Shown here: positions 54,658 to 63,381 of the stretch, one piece after another
Numbering within the stretch: the stretch's first letter is position 1
Layout: each line of letters opens with the position of its first letter
NCBI GenBank assembly: GCA_964537975.1
Contig: CAZIDP010000022.1
Coordinates: 5,677-69,676 of the forward strand
DNA from: SCBR16-9 sp964537975
GTDB lineage: Bacteria; Hydrogenedentota; Hydrogenedentia; Hydrogenedentales; SCBR16-9
Direction: 5' to 3'
Length of the DNA stretch: 64,000 nucleotides
Program-made: the position numbers and the translations under genes
The notes under the pieces: model-generated
Databases searched by the model: none
Seen by the model: only the letters and a program-made list of their open reading frames with translations
What the model was told of the DNA's origin: nothing

Positions 54658-57099
54658 ATGAATCAAAAAATTAATCAAATGATGTGTTGTGTCTTGGCAG
54701 GTTTATTGTTTATGTCTTTCGGGGATAAAGCAATGGGAAATGAGATACCGGAGTTTCGTGAAGCAAAACCGGTATGGCCGGTTGGTCGTAGTGAAGAAAT
54801 GAATTTGTTTGTGGGTTTCAGGGCAACATTTGAAACGCCAGAGCAGGAATCGGTGAAAATTCGACTTACCGCTTCTTCCATATACCGCATTTGGCTGAAT
54901 GGTCAATTTCTTGGGCATGGTCCTGCCCGTGGCCCGCTTGATTTTCATCGGGTTGATGAGTATGAAATTGCAGGCTTGATTGGTCCTGGAGAGAATATCG
55001 TGGCCATAGAGGTGGCTGGCTACAATGTAAACAGCTACTATCTCTTTGATCAACCTGCATTTTTGCAAGCAGAGGTAGTTGCCGGGTATGTGACCTTGGC
55101 TGCTACAGGATCAGGAGAAACAGGTGCATTTGAAGCTACTATACTGGAGGAGCGGCAACAAAAAGTACAACGTTACAGTTTTCAGCGAACATTTGTAGAA
55201 GATTATGTACTTTCAACTGATCACAATGCCTGGATGAAAACGGTGACAGCCGAATTCGAAACAACGGAGTTGGAAGTTTTACCTGCAGTTTCGTTGTTGC
55301 CCCGACGAGTCCCCTATTCTGATTTTTATGTGGTTCCAGCGCAAGAATTACACTCCAGAGGTACTTTTGAACAAGATGTTGAACGCGAGAAAATCTGGAA
55401 AGACCGTAGCCTGGTTCATATAGGTCCTGATTATAAGGGATACCCAGAAGAAGAATTGGTCTCGGTGCTTTCTACAGAAATGCAAAAGACTGAAATTTCC
55501 CATCGGGATATGACCACACAACCGCTTCAGGGCACCTGGAATCACACCTTGGCAGAAGGTGAATTTGTGCAATATGACTTGGGGCGCAACATCTCCGGTT
55601 TTCCAAGATTCCGCGTCACATGTGATGAGCCAGCACGATTATATGTCGTGTTTGATGAAACCTTACGGGGCGATCGCATTGATTTTTTCCGTATGGGGTG
55701 TGTCAATGTTATTGCGTACACTTTAGAGCCTGGCGTATATGAGCTTGAAGCATTTGAGCCCTATACGATGCGTTATATGAAAATCATGGCCATGCAAGGC
55801 AGCGGTGTCATTGAAGAGGTGGGTATTCGCGCTTTTGAAAACACCGATACGCAGCGTGCATCTTTCCGTGCATCGGACGAAAGGCTGGAAAAACTGTTTG
55901 AAGCTGGACGCCACACCTTTGCCCAAAATGCTACGGATGTTTTTATGGACTGCCCTTCGCGTGAGCGGTCAGGGTGGTTGTGTGATTCCTTTTTTACAGC
56001 ACGTTCAGCCTTGGTATTATCAGGTGATACAACCGTAGAAAAAAACTTTGTGGAGTCATATCAACTACCCGAATCATTCCGCTTTCTTCCTGATGGTATG
56101 TTGCCCATGTGTTACCCGGCAGACCATTATAATGGCAATTTTATTCCTAACTGGGCCATGTGGTTTGTCGTTCAGTTGGAAGAATATCTGGAGCGAAGTG
56201 GAGATGAAAAGCTCATCGCCGAGCTGAAACCCAGAGTCCTGGCTTTGCTGGATTATTTTAAACCATTTGAAAACGAAGATGGTTTACTTGAAAAACTTGA
56301 ACGCTGGGTCTTTATCGAATGGTCAGCAGCCAACCAGTTTACGCAGGATGTAAATTATCCCTCCAACATGCTTTATGCAGGTATGTTGAGTACTGCTGCC
56401 AAGTTGTATGACCTGCCAGAACTGGAAGAAAAGGCAGCTGCCATTCGTGAGACAATTCGCAGTCAGTCATTTGATGGGGAGTTTTTTGTTGACAATGCTG
56501 TACGTAATGAAGACGGTGTTCTTGAGGTAACACGCAATCGGACGGAAGTTTGTCAATATTTTGCTTTTTTCTTTGACGTAGCGACCATGGAAACACATCC
56601 GGAACTCTGGGCCAAGCTTCGTGATGACTTTGGTCCAACACGTCAGGAGACAGGTGCTTATCCTGAAATCCATGTAGCCAATTCATTTATTGGCAACATG
56701 ATTCGAGTTGAATTATTGTCGAATGCAGGTATGAGCAGTCAAATTCTTGATGAATCCATAGACTATCTCATGTATATGGTAGAACGTACCAACACGCTTT
56801 GGGAAAATGTACATGACAATGCGAGTCTGAACCACGGGTTTGCTTCGCATATTGTGGTCACCTTACTGCGTGATATTCTGGGGGCGTATTCAATAGACCC
56901 CGTGAACAAAGTGCTGCAATTGCGGTTCATCGACACCGGTCTGGATTGGTGCGCAGCAACCATACCTGTTGGTGACGAGGTCATCTCGCTTCAATGGACT
57001 TCTGATGGAGATATGATCACGTATGAACTTGATCTTCCCGACGGCTTCACGGTTGAATTGATAGATCATGGTCAGTCCATCCCGGCTATCGCAAAGTAA
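54658..57099 (+). CDS. GH78-like alpha-L-rhamnosidase, secreted
   Basis: 813 residues. ATG follows AAGGGGATTTT. An N-terminal signal peptide (CCVLAGLLFMSFGDKAMG) is followed by a beta-sandwich (RIWLNGQFLGHGPARGPLDFHRVDEY) typical of the rhamnosidase N-terminal domain. The (alpha/alpha)6 barrel begins near residue 400 with FRASDERLEKLFEAGRHTF, and holds DVFMDCPSRERSGWLCDSFF, the GH78 general-acid motif (usual form DCPxRERxGWxGD). WVFIEWSAANQ and a C-terminal beta domain complete the protein. It would release L-rhamnose from rhamnogalacturonan or other glycans, matching the pectin-related genes at the right end. Confidence 0.85.
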   Translation: MNQKINQMMCCVLAGLLFMSFGDKAMGNEIPEFREAKPVWPVGRSEEMNLFVGFRATFETPEQESVKIRLTASSIYRIWLNGQFLGHGPARGPLDFHRVDEYEIAGLIGPGENIVAIEVAGYNVNSYYLFDQPAFLQAEVVAGYVTLAATGSGETGAFEATILEERQQKVQRYSFQRTFVEDYVLSTDHNAWMKTVTAEFETTELEVLPAVSLLPRRVPYSDFYVVPAQELHSRGTFEQDVEREKIWKDRSLVHIGPDYKGYPEEELVSVLSTEMQKTEISHRDMTTQPLQGTWNHTLAEGEFVQYDLGRNISGFPRFRVTCDEPARLYVVFDETLRGDRIDFFRMGCVNVIAYTLEPGVYELEAFEPYTMRYMKIMAMQGSGVIEEVGIRAFENTDTQRASFRASDERLEKLFEAGRHTFAQNATDVFMDCPSRERSGWLCDSFFTARSALVLSGDTTVEKNFVESYQLPESFRFLPDGMLPMCYPADHYNGNFIPNWAMWFVVQLEEYLERSGDEKLIAELKPRVLALLDYFKPFENEDGLLEKLERWVFIEWSAANQFTQDVNYPSNMLYAGMLSTAAKLYDLPELEEKAAAIRETIRSQSFDGEFFVDNAVRNEDGVLEVTRNRTEVCQYFAFFFDVATMETHPELWAKLRDDFGPTRQETGAYPEIHVANSFIGNMIRVELLSNAGMSSQILDESIDYLMYMVERTNTLWENVHDNASLNHGFASHIVVTLLRDILGAYSIDPVNKVLQLRFIDTGLDWCAATIPVGDEVISLQWTSDGDMITYELDLPDGFTVELIDHGQSIPAIAK

Positions 57100-57131
57100 A
57101 TTCAATTCACCAATTTGAATAATAGTTTTAT

Positions 57132-57182
57132 GTCTGGCAATTCAACATAGGTTTTTATGTTGAATTGTCAGACTTATTTTTT
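57132..57182 (+). terminator. Strong rho-independent terminator after the GH78 gene
   Basis: GTCTGGCAATTCAACAT (57132-57148) pairs with ATGTTGAATTGTCAGAC (57157-57173) with one mismatch, followed by TTATTTTTTAG. Confidence 0.9.
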
Positions 57183-57292
57183 AGATTTGTAGTGCTAAAA
57201 AAAACAGATGTTTTCCGAATAATTTGTGTAAGTTATTTATTTTGAAATTGTTATGAAGCTTTAATATTAATAGAATTTTTATGTTGTTTTCT

Positions 57293-57320
57293 TTGCATTT
57301 TTTTTAAAAAGTGGTACAAT
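57293..57320 (+). promoter_or_regulatory. Sigma-70-type promoter with extended -10
   Basis: TTGCAT (57293-57298), 16-bp spacer, TACAAT (57315-57320), preceded by TGG, which gives an extended -10 (TGGTACAAT). The predicted start is near 57327, at the beginning of the structured region, with no protein gene for over 500 bp. Confidence 0.6.
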
Positions 57321-57531
57321 TGGGTTGAACAAAGTTGAAAGCAATTTGGTGAGGCAGCAAGCAAGCGACCAAAGAAATTTAACTCGTCGTGCTGTTTTAG
57401 TACTCATAAAGTTGATGATCAACTCTGTTCCGCAAGCGGAGCGGTTGTAGCGGACATAACGTTAACCACAAACATGGGAACAAAGTGAAGAAAAAGCTTA
57501 GACCTTCGTCAGCTACACCCCGCTGAGTATA

Positions 57532-57650
57532 CGAGTGAAAACATTTGAACATCTGCGCACCCCATCCTCATGACAGGATATCTGGTAGGCCACGTGGAGC
57601 GCCCCAAAATGAAAGCGTGCGCTTGGTATATGTTCACATGTATTCACTCG
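57532..57650 (+). repeat. RNA domain A (first of two homologous structured units)
   Basis: A closing stem of 21 positions, 19 paired (57532-57552 with 57630-57650). Inside are GCGCAC/GTGCGC (57555-57560 with 57617-57622), hairpin ATCCT/AGGAT (57564-57579), and hairpin GGC/GCC (57588-57603) whose loop is CACGTGGAGC. Then come AAAATGAAAGCG and CTTGG, three bases before the closing stem. Confidence 0.6.
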
Positions 57651-57656
57651 AATGGT

Positions 57657-57769
57657 AGCGGAAGTTTCGTTACTTTAAGTGCATCACACTGATCCGCAAG
57701 ATCGCGCATGGGCCATGTGGAGAGCCCGAAAGTAAAAAGGTGAGACTTGGCACTAACGAGACTTCCGCT
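57657..57769 (+). repeat. RNA domain B (second homologous structured unit)
   Basis: A closing stem of 16 positions, all paired including one G-U (57657-57672 with 57754-57769). Inside are TCAC/GTGA (57684-57687 with 57740-57743), hairpin GATC/GATC (57691-57703), and hairpin GGGC/GCCC (57710-57727) whose loop is CATGTGGAGA. AAAGTAAAAAGG and CTTGG follow, again exactly three bases before the closing stem. The segment GGGCCATGTGGAGAGCCC matches domain A at 15 of 18 positions, while the closing stems are unrelated in sequence. Confidence 0.6.
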
Positions 57770-57887
57770 TTTATATTTGCAAACTAATCCTGCCTGTATT
57801 GAATTCATTTCGTTTATTGCTTCTGAAATACCACCCAAGTTATAGTTCAGTCTATCGATTTATCTATCATTGGAGTTTTACCTGCAA

Positions 57888-58319
57888 ATGTATATGGAAC
57901 CAAGCGAATTTTGGAAAGTCTATGTGGGAACTGTAAGCCCACTCGAGTTTATGTACAATCACAAGACTCAAGAACCTGCCGTAGGTGCTCATAAGTTTTT
58001 GGAAAACTTTCCTAAATTATTCGGTGTGGTTCGGAGAGCCAATTGGCAAAGCACTTTCTGCAGTGAAACACAATTTAATCGTGAAGAAGTCGAATGCGCA
58101 TTGACATCGTTCATTGATAACGCGCGAGAAGAGTGGGAAAGCCAGTTACATCAAATATTTCTTGACGAAATGCAAAACCAGACCCGGAGTCAAGATTCTG
58201 CTGAAGGGTTCACTATTCAAAGTGACAATTTTCTTACGGAAGAAAATCAATATAATATTGAAGTAATAACTGATGAACCAATGAATGACCAAGAATCGTA
58301 TGAAGAGCATTCGGAATAA
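57888..58319 (+). CDS. Hypothetical protein, 143 residues
   Basis: ATG at 57888 is 12 bases after TTGGAG; a TTG within that motif (57870) is in frame but overlaps it. I recognise no family. The N-terminal 80 residues are mixed and aromatic (EFWKVYVGTVSPLEFMYNHK, FPKLFGVVRRANWQSTFC). The middle is helical (EEVECALTSFIDNAREEWESQLHQIF), and the last 50 residues are acidic and polar. No signal peptide or membrane helix. It follows the structured RNA by about 110 bp and may be regulated by it or simply be its neighbour. Confidence 0.55.
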   Translation: MYMEPSEFWKVYVGTVSPLEFMYNHKTQEPAVGAHKFLENFPKLFGVVRRANWQSTFCSETQFNREEVECALTSFIDNAREEWESQLHQIFLDEMQNQTRSQDSAEGFTIQSDNFLTEENQYNIEVITDEPMNDQESYEEHSE

Positions 58320-58630
58320 TTTTATATGAAATATTTTTTATCAATATTCATATGAAGCTACACCTTAATATGTATTCCGATTTTCCCATGGATTTCCGCA
58401 TTAGGCTGTGAATCCTGGCAAGAGTACATAATGATTTGTCCCCCTCTCTGTCAATTCTGTTGATCAATATTGAATAAGGTATAAACTAAGATCAGTAGAA
58501 AGATTTAATATGATCTGTGCAGGGATTAATTTGTTTGTTTAAACAAGCAAATTTGCGAAATTTATACCATATCGGGTACACTTCAACGAGGGTGAGAAGA
58601 CATACTGAATCTTTGAGTTAAGCGGGATGA
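58320..58630. other. Intergenic region upstream of the response regulator
   Basis: 311 bp with no ORF or RNA gene seen. The notable element is the palindrome at 58529-58552. Confidence 0.4.
58529..58552. promoter_or_regulatory. 24-bp near-perfect palindrome upstream of the response regulator
   Basis: ATTTGTTTGTTT and AAACAAGCAAAT are 12-bp arms with 11 complementary positions and no spacer, 78 bp before the start codon. This is a good candidate operator for a dimeric DNA-binding protein. Confidence 0.5.
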
Positions 58631-59605
58631 ATGGCCAAAAAAATGGAACCACAACTACAACGGGGTCAAACAGTGAAGTCTTTTCAAGTCTGTGTTGCTG
58701 ACGATAACAGGGAAGAAGCTTTTTTATTATGTGAAGGCTTAAAAATGAATGGATACGATGCAGTATCAGTTCATAATGGCTTGGATGCAATAAAGAAGTG
58801 TACTGAGGAGGACATTGATCTCTTACTGCTTGATATTGGTTTACCAGATATCGAGGGATATGATGTGTGCAGGCGATTGAAAGAAAACCCTGCTACCCGT
58901 GATATTTCTATTATTTTTGTTACTGCCCGAGGTGATTCTCATGATGTCGCCCAAGGTTTCGCTTTGGGTGCTATTGATTATATTCCAAAGCCATATAATT
59001 TGCCGTTTGTGATGATAAGTGTCGAGTCAGCCATGCGTACCAAGCAGCTTCCCAATCCAATGAATATCAGCCAGGAATTGATTTATGAAGCCCAAGAGTT
59101 ATTGCATGACACGGTGTATACCGATCAACTCACCGGCTTGCGTAATCGACGTTATTTTATGGAGCGACTACAAGAGGAGGTTGAAAGAGCGCGCCGCTAC
59201 GGGTTTGCACTTTCTTGTGTCATCATTGATGTAGATGAATTCAGGCCGCTTGATTCGGACTTGGGTACCGCATCGCTTGATGATCTTCTGGTAGAAATCG
59301 CCATAGCCATGCGTGATAACTCACGCAATTTTGACATTTTAGCACGTTACGAGAGTTCTGTGTTTTCTGCAGCACTTCCCCATGCTCCACTGGAAGATGC
59401 GGTGGGTTATGCCAACAAGATTCGAGAGCGTCTGAGTAAGTTGACGTTTGGAGAACCACCTACCAAAGCACTCCTGACCTTTGGAATTGTCTCTTGTAGC
59501 AACAGTAATTCAGAATGTGCTGAATCCATGTTATGCGAAGCCATGCGAGGCCTTTTAACTGCGAAGAGCAGTTCTGAGGAACGCATGTATGCCAAAAATT
59601 TATAG
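58631..59605 (+). CDS. Response regulator with degenerate GGDEF domain
   Basis: 324 residues from ATG at 58631. Residues about 18-135 are a receiver domain with acidic pocket D24-D25, phosphoacceptor D68 in LLLLDIGLPD, and YIPKP with the conserved Lys. The GGDEF domain starts at YTDQLTGLRNRRYFMERL, but the signature site reads RYESSVFSAAL instead of RYGGDEF. The diguanylate cyclase active site is thus lost, and the domain may bind a nucleotide or act by contact only. No sensor kinase is adjacent. A palindrome precedes it and a strong terminator follows. Confidence 0.85.
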   Translation: MAKKMEPQLQRGQTVKSFQVCVADDNREEAFLLCEGLKMNGYDAVSVHNGLDAIKKCTEEDIDLLLLDIGLPDIEGYDVCRRLKENPATRDISIIFVTARGDSHDVAQGFALGAIDYIPKPYNLPFVMISVESAMRTKQLPNPMNISQELIYEAQELLHDTVYTDQLTGLRNRRYFMERLQEEVERARRYGFALSCVIIDVDEFRPLDSDLGTASLDDLLVEIAIAMRDNSRNFDILARYESSVFSAALPHAPLEDAVGYANKIRERLSKLTFGEPPTKALLTFGIVSCSNSNSECAESMLCEAMRGLLTAKSSSEERMYAKNL

Positions 59606-59652
59606 TATGGTTTTGATCTGAACTTGCATTACAAATAGAGCACAGAAAAGTT

Positions 59653-59697
59653 ACACCCGGCATCGTCGATTACCAGACAAAGTCGGGTGTTTTTTTT
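59653..59697 (+). terminator. Rho-independent terminator after the response regulator
   Basis: ACACCCG (59653-59659) pairs with CGGGTGT (59684-59690), followed by a run of T through 59697. Confidence 0.85.
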
Positions 59698-59733
59698 ATT
59701 TTCAGTTCCAAACAATTTATATAGCTTTTCTGC

Positions 59734-60924
59734 TTATTTTCCTTTAATCCAGTCTGACGTAAACTTTGTGTGTGTTATTGAGGCACCATCAGAACCCCGG
59801 TATGAATACGTCACATGGATTGCTCCATCTGCATCTTCCATGATAAACGGATAACCGAAGCCTTGCACCCCACTTTCATCTTTATCGAGGTAACGATGAT
59901 AAGACCAGGTTTCTCCTTCATCGTCTGAAAGCGCAACTGCCATGTTATGTCTTCCCTGTTCCGCATCGTTATACGCGAGTACCCACTGCCCACTACGCAA
60001 CACATCAACCGCGATACTTGCACCAGGGTTTGGAAGCTTAATTGGACGAGCTACAGACCAAGATTCGCCGTTATCCTCCGAGGTGGCCACATGAATTCGC
60101 TTTGGTGATGGGCCATTGTCGCGCATGTAGGCTACAATTTCACCATTAGAACGAACTGCCAGACTTGGCTGTATATTGCCTAAACCAACTATGGGTGTGC
60201 TGCACTGCCATGACATACCATGGTCGTCGGAGTATGCAACTAATGAAACGTTGTATCCGTCAGAATACAATGGCAATAAAATTCGACCGTTATCCAGTGT
60301 CACAAGTGCAGTACGTGTCATCCAGCCGATATCACGTTTGACTTGGTCCTTTGCCGCCTCTATCAGCATCCTGGTATAGCGTGGAGCATACTCGGCCCAC
60401 AACGGTTCTGCGTATTGCAGTTTTTCAAATCCTTCCGCAATTGCATCTGCAAAAGACGCACCTGGTTTCAGTAACAGTACGTCTTGCCATTCCCACTCCG
60501 GAGCACCCTCGCCCGCCCAGTTATCGGTGTAGCGGTATTTAAGAATAGATTGTTCCCAACGGTTAGCATTTACGGCTATCCAATATAGCCAGAGACGATG
60601 GTCACTGTCCAGAAAAAGAACAGGATTACAATCTGGAGTGTTGTAGGTTTCCGCCATAAGAAAAGTAGGACCCCAGGAATCTGAGCCTGATTTTAAGCGG
60701 GAACCTTGTAGAATAACATCGTTGGCCGTGCGTTCACCAGAACCATGAAACCATACTGCCAACAAATCACCATTGGGCAGTTGCACAATGCTGCTGCTAT
60801 GGACATGTTTGTCCTGCAACGGAAAAATATATTGTTTGGTGAGTATCTCTTCGGTATAGGTCTTTTGTGAAAACATTAAAATGCAACTGAACAACATCAA
60901 GCCAAAAAATTTACAGCAACGCAT
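59734..60924 (-). CDS. Secreted sialidase-like (BNR/Asp-box) protein
   Basis: 396 residues. ATG follows CAGGAG. A signal peptide (FFGLMLFSCILMFSQ) is followed by a six-bladed propeller fold with Asp-box motifs YSDDHGMSW, TSEDNGESW and LSDDEGETW. HSSSIVQLPNGDLLAVWFHGSGE and IQPSLAVRSNGEIVAYMRDNG are typical of the BNR_2 group. Members include exo-alpha-sialidases, but many act on other sugars; in this pectin-related cluster another uronic or deoxy sugar is quite possible. It is the last gene of the minus-strand cluster. Confidence 0.8.
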   Translation of the reverse strand: MRCCKFFGLMLFSCILMFSQKTYTEEILTKQYIFPLQDKHVHSSSIVQLPNGDLLAVWFHGSGERTANDVILQGSRLKSGSDSWGPTFLMAETYNTPDCNPVLFLDSDHRLWLYWIAVNANRWEQSILKYRYTDNWAGEGAPEWEWQDVLLLKPGASFADAIAEGFEKLQYAEPLWAEYAPRYTRMLIEAAKDQVKRDIGWMTRTALVTLDNGRILLPLYSDGYNVSLVAYSDDHGMSWQCSTPIVGLGNIQPSLAVRSNGEIVAYMRDNGPSPKRIHVATSEDNGESWSVARPIKLPNPGASIAVDVLRSGQWVLAYNDAEQGRHNMAVALSDDEGETWSYHRYLDKDESGVQGFGYPFIMEDADGAIHVTYSYRGSDGASITHTKFTSDWIKGK

Positions 60925-60968
60925 AAAAAACTCCTGTTAATTTGAACTTATCAACTTTATTGATACTG

Positions 60969-62159
60969 CTATTTCAAGTGAGACTCCAGAAACGCAAATG
61001 CCGATTCCTGTGCGTCCAGTCTAAATGAATGATCGACATCAAAATACAGACATTCGAACATATCTCCATCTCCCATTTCAGTATAAATATTACGGATATT
61101 TTCTTCGGCGCCCTTCATTCCATGCATAGGGAATAGGGTATCCTGAGAACAATTGATAACCATGAGGGGATTAGGTGCATTCAGGGTAACAACGTCTGGC
61201 AGATCAAGATACTGATATTGTCCAGGTACATAAATCATCCAAGTGTGATTGCTCAGATGACGCCGGATGAGTGAGCCATAGGTAGTCATCCATCCTGCAA
61301 CAACGCCAGCCTTGATACGAGAGTCCAATCCAAAAAGGTGCGCGCTGCGAAAGCCACCCAATGATAGACCGATGACCCCGATACGATGTGGGTCAACTTC
61401 TGGACGCTGTAAAAGATATTCGAGACTGATTCGGTCTCCATGAAATAATATGCCCGGCCAGGTTGACCCCGAAGTGAATATCGTTTTTGCCATCAGGTTT
61501 TCAAAGTTGGCAGCAACAGGATGAAACGCCCGTATGTATGCGTCACTGCCGGGTAGTAAACCTTCAAGTGGTTGTCTGAATTCAGGTGGAAGTGCTTCTC
61601 CATCCAGACGTTGTGAACCAAAATAGAAGGCATCGGGAACAAGCACCACATAGCCGCGACGGGCCAACTCATCTGCCCAATACCGTCCGCCATAGGTCTC
61701 TTCGACCAGCTCTTGTAATACGGGGGGTGGATCATTAATTTCTGATATTTTTTCTTTCCCATAATAATAAAACCCACTGTGACAATGCATCGCTATTATG
61801 GCTGGGGCTGGAAACTCAAGTTCATCGGGAATCAAAAGGAAAGCTTCTGTTGTGCGGTCAGCGGTAACAGGATATCGAATGTGGATTTGTTTAAAGCCAT
61901 CACGCTGATTTACTGCCAGTACCTCTTCAGTCCTATGAGGCGTTGTTGGAGAATAGCGGAGCAACTCGAACATTTTGGCACGTGCTGTTGTACGCCATAC
62001 CTCCCGCTCGGGCCATTTTTTTTCCAGGTATGAAAGTGATGGTTTTGTTGAATCTGTCTGATGCTGTAACATTTCATAAAAGTTGGCAGTGTGGGCTGGT
62101 TGCGCATCGTTAGCTTCTGAACCATGAATTGCAACAGACAATAAAATTAATGCAAGCAT
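60969..62159 (-). CDS. Secreted alpha/beta hydrolase (esterase-like, acetyl-xylan-esterase type)
   Basis: 396 residues. ATG follows CAGGAG. The N-terminus is a short signal peptide (MLALILLSVAIHGSEA). The alpha/beta-hydrolase core has the nucleophile motif IGLSLGGFRS, an acid residue in VINCSQDTLFPMHG and the His in YFDVDHSFRLD. It probably removes ester groups from polysaccharide side chains. It lies between the oligogalacturonate-lyase-like and sialidase-like genes with gaps of 20 and 44 bp. Confidence 0.8.
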   Translation of the reverse strand: MLALILLSVAIHGSEANDAQPAHTANFYEMLQHQTDSTKPSLSYLEKKWPEREVWRTTARAKMFELLRYSPTTPHRTEEVLAVNQRDGFKQIHIRYPVTADRTTEAFLLIPDELEFPAPAIIAMHCHSGFYYYGKEKISEINDPPPVLQELVEETYGGRYWADELARRGYVVLVPDAFYFGSQRLDGEALPPEFRQPLEGLLPGSDAYIRAFHPVAANFENLMAKTIFTSGSTWPGILFHGDRISLEYLLQRPEVDPHRIGVIGLSLGGFRSAHLFGLDSRIKAGVVAGWMTTYGSLIRRHLSNHTWMIYVPGQYQYLDLPDVVTLNAPNPLMVINCSQDTLFPMHGMKGAEENIRNIYTEMGDGDMFECLYFDVDHSFRLDAQESAFAFLESHLK

Positions 62160-62179
62160 GATATTCTCCTGAAAGGTAG

Positions 62180-63370
62180 CTAGTCTGAATTTGACTTATC
62201 ACGTGTTACTTCCACGGCGTAAACGTGACTGATGCCATGCATGTTGGAACGAAATACTACCCATTTGCTGTCAGGTGTAAACATGACATTGGGTTCCAGA
62301 GCCCGGTAATCATGATTTATCATATTTACAAGACGCGTAACCTCCAATCGATCTTCGATTGGACGGTACAAATATATCCACTTGTTCTTTTCTTCTTCAC
62401 CGCGAGGTAAGTTCTCGCCACCATCGCCACAAAAAAGTGTGCCATCACGGTTAATATTGTAATGGTAACTCCATTGTGCCGGCTCAAGGGGAAACTTGCG
62501 TAATTCACCAGATTCCAGATGAACACCTGCAAGAAAAATGTTTTGCCAGGCAGGTTGTTGCAGATCAAACCAAATCCATTCGCCATCAGGACCCCAGAAT
62601 TCATGTCCGGCGATTTCACGTTCCTGGGTGCGCTTGTGACGCAGTGTTAATCCACTTCCGTCTGTACGAACAGTCCAGATACGGTCTACGCGTTCCCAGG
62701 GGCCCTCATGGCAAAACATAATTAAACCCGGGTCAGCAGGAGAGAATTGCACATGACCAAGCCATTGATTTTCTGAATGAACTTCTGTAATTTCACCAGT
62801 GACCGTATCAACCGTATATATCGTGTTGGGTAGTTTTGCTTCATAAATTGCCACAAACCATTCGGTACGGGGACGTTCATAGAATGCTTCCTCACCTTCA
62901 GCATAACAACCTACCAACAAGGTTTCTGTGCTGTTCAACCCAAACCCTCTTCCAGAATGCCATTCCTTCGGTAAACGGGTAATTTCAATCGTTTCCTTCG
63001 TATCCAGGTGCGTACTGTATACCACATCATTACTCTGATAAAACACCTTTCGGGATTTTGGCCCGACTATTTCAAAAGTGCTGTCACGGTCTGTAATTTG
63101 CTCGACAACACCGCTTTCAAATTGAATCGTAAATAAACGACGACCTTCTGATGTTGTACCGGCAAACACCATTTTATCGCCTGAAGCAGTAAAGGGATTT
63201 TGATGAAAATAAAAACTGCTGTTACTTCCTTCCCGCACGGAGAGTCGCACTATTCGATGACCGGTTTCATCATCTACCCACTCGTCAGGTGGTTCTACTG
63301 TGCTGTCTTCGGCTGCTGAAAAACTTATCATGATTAACATCATCAAGCTGAACAACAAAATTGGTTTCAT
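62180..63370 (-). CDS. Oligogalacturonate lyase-like propeller protein
   Basis: 396 residues from ATG at 63370, nine bases after GAGG; an in-frame ATG at 63385 overlaps the upstream stop as ATGA and is an equal alternative. A signal peptide (LFSLMMLIMISFSAAE) precedes a seven-bladed propeller with GHRIVRLS, NQWLGHVQFSPADPGLIMFCHEGPW and WGPDGEWIWFD, which match the oligogalacturonate lyase family (Pectate_lyase22). The family cleaves unsaturated digalacturonate from pectin fragments using a metal held by His and Gln residues. The signal peptide indicates that this one is periplasmic, whereas classical enzymes are cytoplasmic. Confidence 0.8.
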   Translation of the reverse strand: MKPILLFSLMMLIMISFSAAEDSTVEPPDEWVDDETGHRIVRLSVREGSNSSFYFHQNPFTASGDKMVFAGTTSEGRRLFTIQFESGVVEQITDRDSTFEIVGPKSRKVFYQSNDVVYSTHLDTKETIEITRLPKEWHSGRGFGLNSTETLLVGCYAEGEEAFYERPRTEWFVAIYEAKLPNTIYTVDTVTGEITEVHSENQWLGHVQFSPADPGLIMFCHEGPWERVDRIWTVRTDGSGLTLRHKRTQEREIAGHEFWGPDGEWIWFDLQQPAWQNIFLAGVHLESGELRKFPLEPAQWSYHYNINRDGTLFCGDGGENLPRGEEEKNKWIYLYRPIEDRLEVTRLVNMINHDYRALEPNVMFTPDSKWVVFRSNMHGISHVYAVEVTRDKSNSD

Positions 63371-63381
63371 TGCTCCATACC

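Larger units (their letters stand above)
57327..57779 (+). ncRNA. Probable structured non-coding RNA, about 450 nt, with two homologous 3' domains
   Basis: From the predicted start near 57327 the region is rich in stable hairpins and has no plausible plus-strand ORF. Its 5' part holds TTTGGT/ACCAAA (57345-57374), GTTGA/TCAAC (57411-57423), the tight hairpin TCCGC-AA-GCGGA (57429-57440) inside TGTTCC/GGAACA (57426-57482), and TACTCA/TGAGTA (57401-57406 with 57524-57529). Its 3' part is two tandem domains, listed separately, with conserved internal motifs. The last stem is followed by TTTTATATTT, a plausible terminator. It does not resemble tmRNA, RNase P RNA, 6S RNA, SRP RNA or a riboswitch class known to me. 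It could be a trans-acting RNA or a leader of the small gene at 57888. Confidence 0.6.

Noticed and set aside
57327..57779. tmRNA, RNase P RNA, 6S RNA or retron msr-msd
   Set aside because: No tRNA-like ends or tag reading frame, no conserved RNase P core segments, no single long 6S-type hairpin, and no reverse transcriptase gene nearby.
57644..57838. 64-codon minus-strand ORF inside the RNA locus
   Set aside because: It crosses RNA domain B, has no ribosome binding site and no recognisable features.
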